A program made the translations under genes and the position numbers. From NCBI GenBank assembly GCA_049970695.1, contig JBMFML010000002.1:1-64000 (forward strand): DNA of 64,000 nucleotides. Direction: 5' to 3'. The notes below the pieces were generated by a model. It was not told where the DNA came from. It was given only the letters and a program-made list of their open reading frames with translations, and did not search any database. Position 1 is the stretch's first letter, and each line of letters opens with the position of its first letter. Source of the stretch: UBA285 sp049970695 (GTDB taxonomy: Archaea; Thermoproteota; Thermoprotei_A; Sulfolobales; Desulfurococcaceae). Shown here in pieces: positions 30,492 through 39,467 of this stretch.

Positions 30492-30971
30492 TCATGACGC
30501 AAACTTGTAGAGCCCGGTTGAAATTATCAACTTAGCTTTTTCTGGGTCATATTTCCAGTCTGGAGGCAGCTTTCCAACTCTCTTGTAATACTTTACTAGC
30601 CTGTGTATTTTCGATTCTATCTCTATGAGCCCCCTTTTGCTGTGATAGTCTTTGGGGTGCTCTTCGAGGTGTCTTCTCAGGTTAACAGCGCGCTTCATTA
30701 AGTGAAAGAGGTCTTCCGGCACTACAAGCTGCACTCCGTGCTTTTCAAGTATTTCCTCGACTTTCCTGCCTATGACCTGCTTTACTAGTGGTATTCCAAA
30801 CTGGTCTCTCAAGATTATGCCTATCATTGAGGGTGGATACCCCTTCTTCGCCAGCTCTACTACGAGGAGCTCTATGTCACTTGGACTCATGTCTAGTTTT
30901 AGCCACTTTGGGGGACCAGCCCTTGCGGGCCTTGTGGAGTGCGACTGTCCCTTATCGCGCTTTTTGTTCAT
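30492..30971 (-). CDS. rps15: 30S ribosomal protein uS15 (archaeal S15/S13e type)
   Basis: About 159 aa. Archaeal/eukaryotic N-terminal extension RPARAGPPKWLKLDMSPSDIE, then the S15 core with LRDQFGIPLVKQVIGRKV and HSKRGLIEIESKIHRLVKYYKR. ATG at 30971 has GGTG 5-6 bp upstream and is preferred over the GTG three codons earlier. Head of the row with the RecJ-like and Pcc1 genes. Confidence 0.95.
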   Translation of the reverse strand: MNKKRDKGQSHSTRPARAGPPKWLKLDMSPSDIELLVVELAKKGYPPSMIGIILRDQFGIPLVKQVIGRKVEEILEKHGVQLVVPEDLFHLMKRAVNLRRHLEEHPKDYHSKRGLIEIESKIHRLVKYYKRVGKLPPDWKYDPEKAKLIISTGLYKFAS

Positions 30972-31027
30972 TAAGCACACCCATGGCTACTTTTTAAAAT
31001 CCATTGACATTTAGCCTTTTAAACATG

Positions 31028-31600
31028 TTATCTAAGCTCTGCGAGCTTTTTCACATAGGCTTCTAATACTTTTCTCACTGCTTGTGCTCTGTGGCTTCTC
31101 AAGTTCTTTTCTTCAATTGTCATCTCGGCAAATGTCCTCGTCTCGCCGAGAGGCACGAATACCGGATCAAAGCCAAAGCCCAAGTTACCTCTGGGTTCTG
31201 TCGATATAGTTCCACGAACTTCTCCCGTTGCCAGCAGTACTCCCCCTTCAAAAGCAATTGCTGCGGCAGACTTGAAGTACGCAGCCCTGTTTTCGACCCC
31301 CTCAAGTAGCTTGAGCAAACCTCTAATGCCAATAGTCTTGTAGACGTAACTACTATATGGCCCCGGAAAGCCGTTGAGAGCCTCGACGAAGAGGCCGGCA
31401 TCTTCGACGAGCACGGGTCTACTCAGCATGGTGTAAGCTATCATTGCAGACTTCATGGCTATTTCTTCTAAGTTATCGCCTTGCAGCTCGAGTTTTAAGT
31501 TGCTGCACATTTCTAGCTCTATGCCCATGGAGCGTGCTACAAGGCCTGCTTCAAGAAACTTGTGTGTATTACTAGTCACAAAGCACAGCTTAGCCAACAT
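31028..31600 (-). CDS. XTP/dITP pyrophosphatase (RdgB/HAM1 family)
   Basis: 190 aa. N-terminal TSNTHKFLEA (substrate-binding S/T-x-N-x-x-K), VEDAGLFVEALNGFPGPYSSYV, NLGFGFDPVFVP and SHRAQAVRKV are the family motifs. It removes deaminated purine nucleotides (ITP, XTP) from the pool, preventing their use in DNA and RNA. It overlaps the Bud32 gene by 11 bp, the usual archaeal order Kae1-Bud32-XTPase. Confidence 0.93.
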   Translation of the reverse strand: MLAKLCFVTSNTHKFLEAGLVARSMGIELEMCSNLKLELQGDNLEEIAMKSAMIAYTMLSRPVLVEDAGLFVEALNGFPGPYSSYVYKTIGIRGLLKLLEGVENRAAYFKSAAAIAFEGGVLLATGEVRGTISTEPRGNLGFGFDPVFVPLGETRTFAEMTIEEKNLRSHRAQAVRKVLEAYVKKLAELR

Positions 31601-32273
31601 ACCTCTCCCTCATAATGCTCTTTCTTAGCTCCTTGTCAACGTATCTACCCCTTGTGCGTATTTCTGCAACGCGCTTAAGCACCTCTACTCCATTGCCCTT
31701 GTAGTTCCTTATGTATGAGTCGGCCATGTGCTTCGAAAACGCGTCTGCTACGCTGGGCCTCATGGCATGCACACTTCTCAACATTAAGTGGAGGTCTATT
31801 GCATATTCTTCGATGTCATCGCTGTAGCCAGCAAGCCCGAAGTCTATAACAACGAGGCCCTTCTTGCTCAATATGACGTTTGCGAGCGTGAAGTCTCCAT
31901 GGTATATTCCAAGACTATGCATTTTAGCAGCGAATTCTCCTAAATAGTCAGCAGCCTTTACTACCTCCTCGCCGCCAAGACTGTCTATGATATCTGAAAG
32001 CCTCTCCCCCTCAACGTACTCTAAGACTATAACTCCGTGTTCTTCGTCGACTATAATGGGAGCTGGTACACTGAGCCCAGCGTCGTAGAGTTCTGATAAG
32101 ATCTTTGCTTCAATCTTCGTCCTAGTGGTTATAAAGAGCCGGTTAAATTCCGGTGTTCTATAGGGCTTGGCGACTCTCTTCTTCACAACGACCTTTAAGC
32201 CAGCGAGTTCTGAGAGATAGATCTCTGCTTCAGCACCTCTCGAAATCAAGACCGCTACTTGTTTGCTAGCCAC
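31590..32273 (-). CDS. bud32: KEOPS kinase Bud32 (PRPK)
   Basis: 227 aa small RIO-like kinase/ATPase. Seen: N-lobe ISRGAEAEIYL, Lys near 31-32, EYVEGERLSDII, catalytic loop HGDFTLANVIL (Asp127) and metal Asp144 in VIDFGLAGY. The C-terminal R-rich tail (RGRYVDKELRKSIMRERYVG) is typical and contacts Kae1/tRNA. It is separate from Kae1, not fused as in some euryarchaea, and overlaps kae1 by 19 bp. Confidence 0.95.
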   Translation of the reverse strand: MASKQVAVLISRGAEAEIYLSELAGLKVVVKKRVAKPYRTPEFNRLFITTRTKIEAKILSELYDAGLSVPAPIIVDEEHGVIVLEYVEGERLSDIIDSLGGEEVVKAADYLGEFAAKMHSLGIYHGDFTLANVILSKKGLVVIDFGLAGYSDDIEEYAIDLHLMLRSVHAMRPSVADAFSKHMADSYIRNYKGNGVEVLKRVAEIRTRGRYVDKELRKSIMRERYVG

Positions 32274-33334
32274 GGATAAACCTCCTCATCGAGCCTATAC
32301 CTCTGCTTAACGATCACTTCTTCAGGTCTAGCTGTTTTTCCATGTAAGAAGCCAAGTAGACCCGTGTAAGCTATCATTAAGCCGTTATCACCTGCAACTT
32401 CGGGCGGAGTTCCATAGTAAGCAACATTGTAGAACTTGGCAATGCTTTCAAACTTGCTTCTCAGTAGTTCGTTTGACGCAACACCGCCAACCAGCAGAAT
32501 CTCCTTCTTACCAGTCAGCATCAGCGTTCGCTCAGTGACTTCTACTAGCATGTTAAATGCGACTTCTCTCAGGCTCTTGCACACATTGCCCAGGAGTTTT
32601 TTACTTCCCGACGCCTTTCTAGCCTCTTTAATAGCAGCTGTTAAAAGCCCTGAGTAGCTTAAGTCGCAGCCCTTAACCGTGTAGGGTAGTGGTACGTAGG
32701 AATCCCCCCACTCGGCGCATATGTCGACTGCGTGCTTGCCCTGGATAACGTATGGAGGCGCTATTCCCGCTTCTCTTGCAAAGGTGTCTAGGAGATTGCC
32801 AAGTGGTATGTCCAGCGTCTCGCCCACTACTCTGTACCTACTTAGCTTCTCGACTACAATCATAGTGTTTCCTCCGGAAACGTAGACGATGACGGGATCT
32901 TGGAAGCCGCTCACCAGCTTGCCAATTTCAATGTGCGCGACTGCGTGGTTAACCGGAACAAGAGGCTTTTCGTAGTATGTAGCCAAGAATCTAGCTAGGC
33001 CAGCACCGACTCTCAGACAGGGGCCCAGACCGGGTCCAATAGCGACGGCTATTGCATCGACTTCTCCAAGCGTTAAGCCGGCTTCTTCTAGTGCTTTCTT
33101 CAGAACGCTGCTAGCTACGTTGACGTGGTGCGTAAAGGACTCTCTTGGGTGTATACCACCTTTCTCGGGTTTGTACTGGCTCAAGACGTTAGATAAAGGC
33201 GTGACGTAGCCATTGTGGTACTCGACTATGCCTACTCCGAAAGTGTGGCTAGTAGACTCTATTCCGAGAACCACTACCCGCTTATCTATTGACGGCACGT
33301 GAACCGGCACTTTAAAGCTCTTACCGAGGAGCAT
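32255..33334 (-). CDS. kae1: KEOPS catalytic subunit Kae1 (TsaD family)
   Basis: 359 aa. ASKHA fold; LGIESTSHTFGVGIV near 23-37, metal-binding His130 and His134 in NHAVAH, GGNTMIVV and GGVASNELLRS. It transfers threonylcarbamoyl to A37 of tRNAs reading ANN codons (t6A). The ATG at 33334 gives about 20 residues before the conserved core, longer than most; a GTG a few codons before LGIEST is possible. Forms an operon with Bud32 and XTPase. Confidence 0.95.
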   Translation of the reverse strand: MLLGKSFKVPVHVPSIDKRVVVLGIESTSHTFGVGIVEYHNGYVTPLSNVLSQYKPEKGGIHPRESFTHHVNVASSVLKKALEEAGLTLGEVDAIAVAIGPGLGPCLRVGAGLARFLATYYEKPLVPVNHAVAHIEIGKLVSGFQDPVIVYVSGGNTMIVVEKLSRYRVVGETLDIPLGNLLDTFAREAGIAPPYVIQGKHAVDICAEWGDSYVPLPYTVKGCDLSYSGLLTAAIKEARKASGSKKLLGNVCKSLREVAFNMLVEVTERTLMLTGKKEILLVGGVASNELLRSKFESIAKFYNVAYYGTPPEVAGDNGLMIAYTGLLGFLHGKTARPEEVIVKQRYRLDEEVYPWLANK

Positions 33335-33357
33335 TACAAGACGCCGGTAAAAAGCCG

Positions 33358-33519
33358 TTACTTAACGTACTCAACGTAGCTGCACTTGCCGCAGTGCCAC
33401 CTGGGTATTGGTTGTTTGTGGAAAGCCATGAAAGAGCCGCATCTAGGGCACTTCTTGTTCTTCCTCTTAATAGTCCAGGTGGTGTAGTCAACTTCGTACA
33501 GCTTATGCACGTAGGGCAC
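33358..33519 (-). CDS. rps27ae: 30S ribosomal protein eS31 (S27Ae)
   Basis: 53 aa. MPYVHKLYEVDYTTWTIKRK followed by a zinc ribbon CPRCG (24-28) and CGKC (43-46), ending SYVEYVK. This is the zinc-binding S27Ae without ubiquitin, as in archaea. GTG start with GGGTGA 5 bp upstream; a GTG three codons earlier is possible. The start lies just behind the eS24 stop. A small gene easily missed. Confidence 0.93.
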   Translation of the reverse strand: MPYVHKLYEVDYTTWTIKRKNKKCPRCGSFMAFHKQPIPRWHCGKCSYVEYVK

Positions 33520-33524
33520 AAGCT

Positions 33525-33866
33525 TCACCCACTGGCTGCTTGTGAAAACCTGCTCAGCGACTTCTCATCTCTTTTAACAATGTATTCGGGTTCGAACTTC
33601 CTTGCCCTCTCAGTATTGTCGTAAACGTGCGCTTCAATAATGCTCACAGGCAGGCCGTACTCTGTGTGGATTTTTCTTATAAAGACTAGCTCTGGTTCCT
33701 TGTTGTAGATTCTTGCGAGTTCTTGCTTTATTAAGGCTCTAGCCGGCGTTCCCTCGCCTAAGTGGCTTACTTTCAGCAGCACTTCAATTCTGCCAATTAG
33801 CGCGTTGTACTTTTCTTCAATAATCTCTGCATCATACTTGTTTGCAAGCTTTACGTACTTACTCAC
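33525..33866 (-). CDS. rps24e: 30S ribosomal protein eS24 (S24e)
   Basis: About 113 aa. AEIIEEKYNALIGRIEVLLKVSH, then TPARALIKQELARIY, and KIHTEYGLPVSIIEAHVYD match eS24. I use the GTG at 33866, with AGGTG 6 bp upstream, over the GTG at 33875. Followed by eS31. Confidence 0.95.
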   Translation of the reverse strand: MSKYVKLANKYDAEIIEEKYNALIGRIEVLLKVSHLGEGTPARALIKQELARIYNKEPELVFIRKIHTEYGLPVSIIEAHVYDNTERARKFEPEYIVKRDEKSLSRFSQAASG

Positions 33867-33875
33867 TGTGAGCAC

Positions 33876-34355
33876 CTAGCTGAGTTGAACCTGTACCACA
33901 GCGGGTTTCAATATTTTCAGCACTTTTATAGCTTTATTTAGATTAGGCCTCATTAGCACGACGCCAACGTCGGGTTGTCCATATAGAATGCTCTCTGCAC
34001 TAGTAACCGCAAAGGCCAAGACTAAGAGGTCTTCCTCGCCAACGACGCACAAGTCGCCTGCCCTGCTCTTGGCGAGCGTTAGGCTGTTTAAACTGAGACA
34101 CCCACGTGGATTTACGACGTTAATGCACTTAGAAACGCGCTTCTCCAAGCCAAGTGTTCTCTTGGTCTTATAATCGAATACCCTGATTTTCGCTACATGC
34201 CTCCCTGAAACAACGTCTCCGACGGCCACGTCTACCTCGAGCCCTGCTAAGTAGCCTCTGCTCGGGTGAACTATTAGCAAGTCCTGCGGATACGCGAGGT
34301 CTCCTCTATATGCCTCAGCTAGGCAGAGAGCAGGTATTTTCATCCATCTACTCAA
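33876..34355 (-). CDS. GTP-dependent dephospho-CoA kinase (DUF359 family)
   Basis: 159 aa. VDVAVGDVVSGRHV, VVNPRGCLSLNSL and VVGEEDLLVLAFAVTS are the conserved blocks of DUF359 (PF04019), shown in Thermococcus to be the archaeal GTP-dependent dephospho-CoA kinase, the last step of CoA synthesis. The position between Spt4 and eS24 is the usual one. The start may be TTG 34355 or the ATG four codons later; it overlaps spt4 by 8 bp. Confidence 0.88.
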   Translation of the reverse strand: MSRWMKIPALCLAEAYRGDLAYPQDLLIVHPSRGYLAGLEVDVAVGDVVSGRHVAKIRVFDYKTKRTLGLEKRVSKCINVVNPRGCLSLNSLTLAKSRAGDLCVVGEEDLLVLAFAVTSAESILYGQPDVGVVLMRPNLNKAIKVLKILKPAVVQVQLS

Positions 34356-34569
34356 CTCTCACAGCGAACCTGCCTCTGCGGTTAAGCTCCAAGAGCTTAG
34401 CGACCTCAGACTTTTCTGGGTCTATTATTATAGCCACGCCGCTCCATTCATCAGAGAAGTCTTTTGATCCGCAAACGGGACACACTTCAGCATCTTTGTT
34501 AACCAGTGACCTGCAGGATCTGCATGCTTTAAAGGGTTTTGACTTTTCACGCTTGCTCAAGAACATCAA
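34348..34569 (-). CDS. spt4: Transcription elongation factor Spt4 (RpoE'')
   Basis: 73 aa zinc protein. CRSC (near 16-19) and CPVCGS (near 30-35) form the zinc site, followed by WSGVAIIIDPEKSEVAKLL. It pairs with Spt5 to clamp RNA polymerase. Overlaps rpo7 by 4 bp, the usual archaeal pairing. Confidence 0.95.
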   Translation of the reverse strand: MMFLSKREKSKPFKACRSCRSLVNKDAEVCPVCGSKDFSDEWSGVAIIIDPEKSEVAKLLELNRRGRFAVRVE

Positions 34570-35138
34570 CCCCCGCTCTTTCTAATCCACTCGAGCTTTC
34601 CTAGACCAGGTTGCCTCATGGTCATGTTTATCCTGATGCCCTTACCTGGAAGCAGCCCCAGCGCATAAACTCTAGCTCTCACCACATCTCCTCTATCAAC
34701 GTACCTCTTGCTTTCTTCGAGTAGTAGGGAGCCTCTTGCGGGATCAAAGGTTGTTCTCTCATCTGCTACTTGGTTTATGTGTATGAAGCCGTCAATAGGC
34801 CCTAAATTCACGTAAAGACCGCTCCTAGTTACTGAGACTACTTCTCCTTCTACTACTTCCTTGATAAAGGGCATGAAAGCGATGGCTGTGAACAGTACTT
34901 TATGATATGGTGCGCCATCTCCTGGAATAAGGACTCCCATGGGGTTTACATCTACTTCTACTATTGATATTATGATTCCGTATTGTACACGCCCTCGCTC
35001 CTTTTCAACGCTAATAATCGCGCCTTCGTACTTTTTCCTGAGCTCTTCTAGCGCAACTTCTTCTAGCGGTCTGTTGAACTTAGAAGGCGGAATTCTTACA
35101 CTATCTCTAGCGCGTAATAGCACATACACGTTTCTCAC
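34566..35138 (-). CDS. rpo7: RNA polymerase subunit Rpo7 (RpoE')
   Basis: 190 aa. N-terminal RNP-like domain (YVLLRARDSVRIPPSKFNRPLEE) and C-terminal S1 domain (EVVEGEVVSVTRSGLYVNLGPIDGFIH). With Rpo4 it forms the stalk that contacts nascent RNA and TFE. Rpo4 is not in this window. Directly upstream of spt4. Confidence 0.95.
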   Translation of the reverse strand: MRNVYVLLRARDSVRIPPSKFNRPLEEVALEELRKKYEGAIISVEKERGRVQYGIIISIVEVDVNPMGVLIPGDGAPYHKVLFTAIAFMPFIKEVVEGEVVSVTRSGLYVNLGPIDGFIHINQVADERTTFDPARGSLLLEESKRYVDRGDVVRARVYALGLLPGKGIRINMTMRQPGLGKLEWIRKSGG

Positions 35139-35191
35139 CAGCTATAATCAGCTTTCAAGGCCCTGCACTACGAGGCTAGTAAGACCAAGAA

Positions 35192-35641
35192 CTACTTAAA
35201 ATACCCTTCAACTACTACTCTCCTTGACTCTTCCCTAAAATAAGCTTCTGGTATTCCAAGTTTTCGAAGTTTAGACCTCAGCTCTCGGTCGTTTGTTGCT
35301 ACTATGGCTCTGTTTTCAAGCGCATACTTTATTATTAAGTCATCAACGCTTGTAGAGCTTTCATCCCCGTAGTCTACTACTTCGCAGAATACTTCTACCA
35401 GTTTAAGCGCAAATAGGGCCTTTCTTCTGACTTGAGGAGGTCCCGTCGTGGCTATTTTTACTAGCTCGTTGTAGACAGGCCTCAAAATCAGGTACCTGGG
35501 CTTTGAGGCTAGTTGCTCTTCAATGTGCTCAAAAACTCTTATACCATTGGCAGCCAACATAAGCATGTTTGCATCTAACAGCACAAGTGGTGCCCGGCTA
35601 CTGCTACTAGTAGATGTTTTCGACAAGGCCCCACCCAGCAA
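35192..35641 (-). CDS. PIN-domain endonuclease (Fcf1/Nob1-like)
   Basis: 149 aa. PIN-fold acidic residues: LLDANML near 22-28, a Glu in VYNELVKIA, the DDLIIKYAL block and ATNDRELRSKL. It is conserved beside aIF2-gamma and Rpo7, which points to rRNA processing (the Fcf1/Utp24 type) rather than a VapC toxin: no antitoxin gene is adjacent. It overlaps aIF2-gamma by 35 bp, so the true start may be later, near the first hydrophobic strand. Confidence 0.8.
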   Translation of the reverse strand: MLGGALSKTSTSSSSRAPLVLLDANMLMLAANGIRVFEHIEEQLASKPRYLILRPVYNELVKIATTGPPQVRRKALFALKLVEVFCEVVDYGDESSTSVDDLIIKYALENRAIVATNDRELRSKLRKLGIPEAYFREESRRVVVEGYFK

Positions 35642-36872
35642 GCCTCCAACGGGCTAGGACCCTTCTTCCAATAGCTACTCTAGTGCCCTTCCAAGCGACA
35701 ACAGGCTCTGAAAGCTCTACTTCGAGAACATCCTTCTTCACTGCTTTGACAGTAGCGGTTCTCGTCGCTGGGCCGACAACTACGATTATCTTCTCGCCAG
35801 GCTTTATTGGCTGCAGTTTTACTTCTTGCTGGGCTTTTAGTCCAACGACTCTCTCGAAAACGTGGTACGAAATTTCAAGGTGCATCGTCACAGGTAGTTT
35901 TTCGCCGGGCCTTGTCACAATGGATCCAACTAACCTATCAGCCTTAGTCAGTGATGGGTCTAAACCCGTTCTAATAGCTACGAGACCGCCGGGTCTCGCT
36001 TCTTCCGATGCCACGTCACCGTATCTTATTTCTTCAATAGTAGTTGTTAATGGCACGTACTCGTACTCTTGTACTTTTCTACTAGTTTCCTTCGGAACCT
36101 TAATGCCCGGCAATATAGTGATTTCTTCTCCGAGCCTAAGCCTTCCTTGAAGTAGTGCTCCGCCGAGTACGCCGCCTTGAACGTTCTTGTAGGTTGTTCC
36201 TGGTCTATTGATGTCGAAGCTCCTGACGACGTACATGAGCGGGGGCTTGGAGAGGTCTCTCTCGGGAACCGGAATAGTCTCGTATATTGCCTGCACGAGG
36301 ACGTCTATGTTTGTTTTGTGAAGAGCGCTCACGGGTATTATTGGAGCGTTTTCGGCTACTGTTCCCTTGAGGAAGTTCTTTATTTCCTCGTAGTTTTTAA
36401 GAGCCCTTTCCTTAGACACGGCGTCAATTTTATTTTGTACTACAATAATGTGCTTTACGCCGAGTATTTGTAGCGCCATTAAATGCTCAATGGTTTGAGG
36501 CTGCGGACATGGTTCTGTCGCGGAAATGACTAGTATAGCGCCGTCAATAATCATGGCGCCGCTGAGCATGGTGGTCATGTACGCCTCGTGACCGGGCGCA
36601 TCCACGTAGCTAACTCTCCTGAGGATTTGGGCCTCGCTCCCATCAGGACACGTAGTCCCAGTCGTGTAGGCTTCAGGGGGTTCAAAGCCGTTACAAAAAG
36701 CAAGGTTACCGTCTGCATAGCCTAGGAAGATGGTCATGCCACGCTCTATTTCCTTGCTGTGCCTAGCGGTCCATATACCAGTTAAGGCTTGTACAAGCGT
36801 TGTCTTGCCATGGTCGACGTGCCCAACAACACCGATGTTGACTTCGGGTAGTAGGGGTTTTTTAGAGCTCAA
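35607..36872 (-). CDS. eif2g: Translation initiation factor aIF2 subunit gamma
   Basis: 421 aa GTPase that carries initiator tRNA to the small subunit. G1 GHVDHGKTT near 16-24, DAPGHEAYM near 93-101, NKID near 153-156. Domains II and III are beta barrels (GTTYKNVQGGVLGGALLQGRL etc.). The zinc knuckle is odd: the usual four cysteines are reduced to two (FCNG and TTCPDG), the partner Cys of each pair missing. Otherwise complete. Confidence 0.96.
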   Translation of the reverse strand: MSSKKPLLPEVNIGVVGHVDHGKTTLVQALTGIWTARHSKEIERGMTIFLGYADGNLAFCNGFEPPEAYTTGTTCPDGSEAQILRRVSYVDAPGHEAYMTTMLSGAMIIDGAILVISATEPCPQPQTIEHLMALQILGVKHIIVVQNKIDAVSKERALKNYEEIKNFLKGTVAENAPIIPVSALHKTNIDVLVQAIYETIPVPERDLSKPPLMYVVRSFDINRPGTTYKNVQGGVLGGALLQGRLRLGEEITILPGIKVPKETSRKVQEYEYVPLTTTIEEIRYGDVASEEARPGGLVAIRTGLDPSLTKADRLVGSIVTRPGEKLPVTMHLEISYHVFERVVGLKAQQEVKLQPIKPGEKIIVVVGPATRTATVKAVKKDVLEVELSEPVVAWKGTRVAIGRRVLARWRLAGWGLVENIY

Positions 36873-36894
36873 GAAACCACCTTAGTTCGCGCTC

Positions 36895-37545
36895 CTAGCC
36901 ATACTTTATTTTAGTGTTTATTTGGACTATGTCTGGAGCTATAGTGTTTCCTCTTACTGTCTTTCTCCTCCTTTCGCCCTTCTCTTTTGGATGAAAGCCG
37001 GGCGGTCCTGAGAGGAGAACTCTCTTTTTAACAGGCCCCGGGATATCCGGCCTCATTGGAAAGCCACTGATATCACTGCCCCCTGTAATAACGAGCTTGT
37101 AGCCTTTTAGACCCACGAGGCCTCCATCAATCTCGTCTCCTATCTTAAGCCCTAATAGAGCTTGTGTTCTAGTATCATTGATTCTTATTTGCCAAGCCGG
37201 CGACCTGAAGACTTCTCCTTCAAGTTCTTGGGCTCCGGTGAGGTCTATCAACTTTGCAAGACTGACTTTTACTACACCATCTGGAGTAGAGTCGTCAATT
37301 TTTACTCTAGCCGTTATTTTGACTTTGTCACCAGTGTCGGGCCTCCTCATTCTAATTGTTACAACGTTGTGTACTGCTTCAAGCTCGTTGAACGTTTTGG
37401 AGTTCATTACTGCTACTGGGAGCTCGAACTGCTCCTTCATTTCGCTAGTAAAGGGCAGTTCGGGGTCTCCAACCACTTTGACCTTTAGTACCTTACCCTT
37501 TTTGTACGCTTCTGGATCGCTTATGACTATTTTAAAGTCAGGCAT
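36895..37545 (-). CDS. rps6e: 30S ribosomal protein eS6
   Basis: 216 aa. KIVISDPEAYKKGKVLKVKV, GLKIGDEIDGGLVGLKGYKLVITGGSDISGFPMRPDI and GERRRKTVRGNTIAPDIVQIN are diagnostic. The archaeal protein is about 120-130 aa in most species; this one carries roughly 85 extra residues at its N-terminal/middle half, as in some crenarchaea. It is upstream of aIF2-gamma (22 bp) and diverges from aIF5B. Confidence 0.92.
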   Translation of the reverse strand: MPDFKIVISDPEAYKKGKVLKVKVVGDPELPFTSEMKEQFELPVAVMNSKTFNELEAVHNVVTIRMRRPDTGDKVKITARVKIDDSTPDGVVKVSLAKLIDLTGAQELEGEVFRSPAWQIRINDTRTQALLGLKIGDEIDGGLVGLKGYKLVITGGSDISGFPMRPDIPGPVKKRVLLSGPPGFHPKEKGERRRKTVRGNTIAPDIVQINTKIKYG

Positions 37546-37594
37546 ATGCGTACCACCAGTTGCCCGGTGGCCTTGAAGACCAATTAATTAACTG

Positions 37595-37605
37595 GTTTAA
37601 ATATA
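37595..37605 (+). promoter_or_regulatory. TATA box of aIF5B
   Basis: GTTTAAATATA lies 19-29 bp before ATG 37624, so the mRNA is predicted leaderless; this favours ATG 37624 over the GTG at 37618. Confidence 0.65.
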
Positions 37606-37623
37606 CCGCTAGCAAGGGTGCTT

Positions 37624-39459
37624 ATGGAAGCTTCAAGTACTGCTAGTGCGAGAATTAGGCAGCCCATCGTAGTAGTGCTAGGGCACGTTGATCATGGGAA
37701 AACCACGCTGCTCGACAAAATTAGAGGCACAGCCGTCGCGAAGAAGGAGCCTGGCGAAATAACTCAGCACATCGGTGCAAGCGTGGTACCAGCAAGCGTT
37801 CTTGAGAAGCTATCAGAGCCCCTTAGAAAGCTGTTTCCCAAGCTCAAAATAGAAATCCCCGGCCTGCTGTTCATCGACACCCCCGGTCACGAGCTCTTCG
37901 CAAGCCTGAGAAGGCGCGGTGGAAGTGTAGCAGACATCGCAATACTTGTAATAGATATCATGGAGGGTGTAAAGCCCCAAACAAGAGAAGCAATAATGCT
38001 GCTCAAAGAGAGGAGAGTTCCGTTTGTCGTCGCCGCAAATAAAATAGACAAAATTGAAGGTTGGGTTCCCGTCTTCGACGCCCCCTTCCTCGAGTCTATT
38101 AAGAAGCAGAGCCCACGCACGATCAGCCGCTTAGAGGAGAGGATATATGCGCTCGTAGGGTCGCTTTACGAGTTCGGGTATCAAGCCGAGAGATTTGATA
38201 GAGTGAGAGACTTCAGGACGACAGTCGCAATAGTCCCAGTATCTGCTAAAACGGGTGAGGGCATACCCGAGTTACTCGCATTAATAGCTGGCTTAGCACA
38301 GCAATTTATGAGAAAGAGGCTCGTTACCAGCGATGAGCCCGCTAAGGGAGTAGTACTAGAAGTCAAAGAAGAGCCCGGCCTAGGCACTACTATTGATGTA
38401 ATAATCTATGATGGCGTTATCAGAAAGAACGACACCATAATAGTAGCAGCCAGAGATGGATACGTAGTGACACATGTAAGAGCACTCTTACTGCCACGAC
38501 CGCTTCAAGACATGAGAATGCATGAAGGCAGGTTCATGCAAGTCGAGGAAGTGGCTGCTGCAGCAGGCGTTAAAATAGTCGCGCCAAACCTCGAGGAAGT
38601 TGTGGCTGGGTCGCCGCTTTACGTGGTTCCGCCGGGTGCGGATGTCGCAGTATATGGAAAGTCTCTGCTGGAAGAAGTCGAGTCCATTAGAATAAAGTCT
38701 GAGTCTGAGGGCGTAGTTGTTAAAGCAGATACTCTGGGCTCCTTGGAGGCCCTGGTAGAGGCATTGAAGAGAGAGGGCATTCCGGTAAGGCTTGCAGACG
38801 TAGGTCACGTAACGAAGAACGATGTGATTGAGGCAGCAATAATTAAGAAGTCAAAGCCGGAGTACGGAGTAATACTAGCCTTTAACGTTAAAGTCTTGAA
38901 AGAAGCAGAAGAACTTGTTGCAAAGGAGGGCATAACGATTTTTGTTAATAACGTAATTTACAAACTACTCGAGGACTTTCTCAAGTGGCTGAAGGAATAT
39001 AAAGAGCTTGAAAAGAAGAAGGAACTCGAGTCCCTAGTTCGCCCGGGTAAGATAAGGATCTTACCGGGCTACGTCTTCAGGAGAAGCGATCCTGCAATAG
39101 TAGGTGTAGAGGTAATTGAGGGGACAATTAAGCCAGGCTATCCACTAATGAGAGATGACGGCATTCAAGTAGGAAGCATAATGCAGATAAGGGATAGAGA
39201 CAAGGCGCTCAACGAAGCGGTGAAGGGGCAGAGAGTGGCTATAAGTATTAAGGGTAAGGTCTTGATCGGCAGGCAAGTAGATGAAGGCGACGTGCTTTAT
39301 ACTGATATACCAGGAGACCACGTCGTTGCGTGGCTCACTAAATACGTTAATGAGCTGAGAGAAGACGAGAAGGCGGTCTTGAGGGAAATTATCAGCATTA
39401 AGAGGAAAACGGACCCCCTCTACGGCTTCGTACAACTCTCTGCTCAAAGAAGTAGCTAG
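37624..39459 (+). CDS. infB: Translation initiation factor aIF5B (IF2 homolog)
   Basis: About 611 aa. G1 GHVDHGKTTLLD near 19-30, G2/G3 with TQHIGAS and DTPGHELF, G4 NKID near 141-144. Four-domain layout: G domain, barrel II (EPGLGTTIDVIIYDG), domain III (VKADTLGSLEALVEAL), barrel IV (PGKIRILPGYVFRRSDPAIVG). It promotes subunit joining. No intein. Converges on eL24, 8 bp apart. Confidence 0.96.
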   Translation: MEASSTASARIRQPIVVVLGHVDHGKTTLLDKIRGTAVAKKEPGEITQHIGASVVPASVLEKLSEPLRKLFPKLKIEIPGLLFIDTPGHELFASLRRRGGSVADIAILVIDIMEGVKPQTREAIMLLKERRVPFVVAANKIDKIEGWVPVFDAPFLESIKKQSPRTISRLEERIYALVGSLYEFGYQAERFDRVRDFRTTVAIVPVSAKTGEGIPELLALIAGLAQQFMRKRLVTSDEPAKGVVLEVKEEPGLGTTIDVIIYDGVIRKNDTIIVAARDGYVVTHVRALLLPRPLQDMRMHEGRFMQVEEVAAAAGVKIVAPNLEEVVAGSPLYVVPPGADVAVYGKSLLEEVESIRIKSESEGVVVKADTLGSLEALVEALKREGIPVRLADVGHVTKNDVIEAAIIKKSKPEYGVILAFNVKVLKEAEELVAKEGITIFVNNVIYKLLEDFLKWLKEYKELEKKKELESLVRPGKIRILPGYVFRRSDPAIVGVEVIEGTIKPGYPLMRDDGIQVGSIMQIRDRDKALNEAVKGQRVAISIKGKVLIGRQVDEGDVLYTDIPGDHVVAWLTKYVNELREDEKAVLREIISIKRKTDPLYGFVQLSAQRSS

Positions 39460-39467
39460 GCGTGAAG

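Noticed and set aside
35192..35641. VapC toxin for the PIN-domain gene
   Set aside because: No antitoxin gene is adjacent and the position beside aIF2-gamma and Rpo7 is conserved housekeeping.
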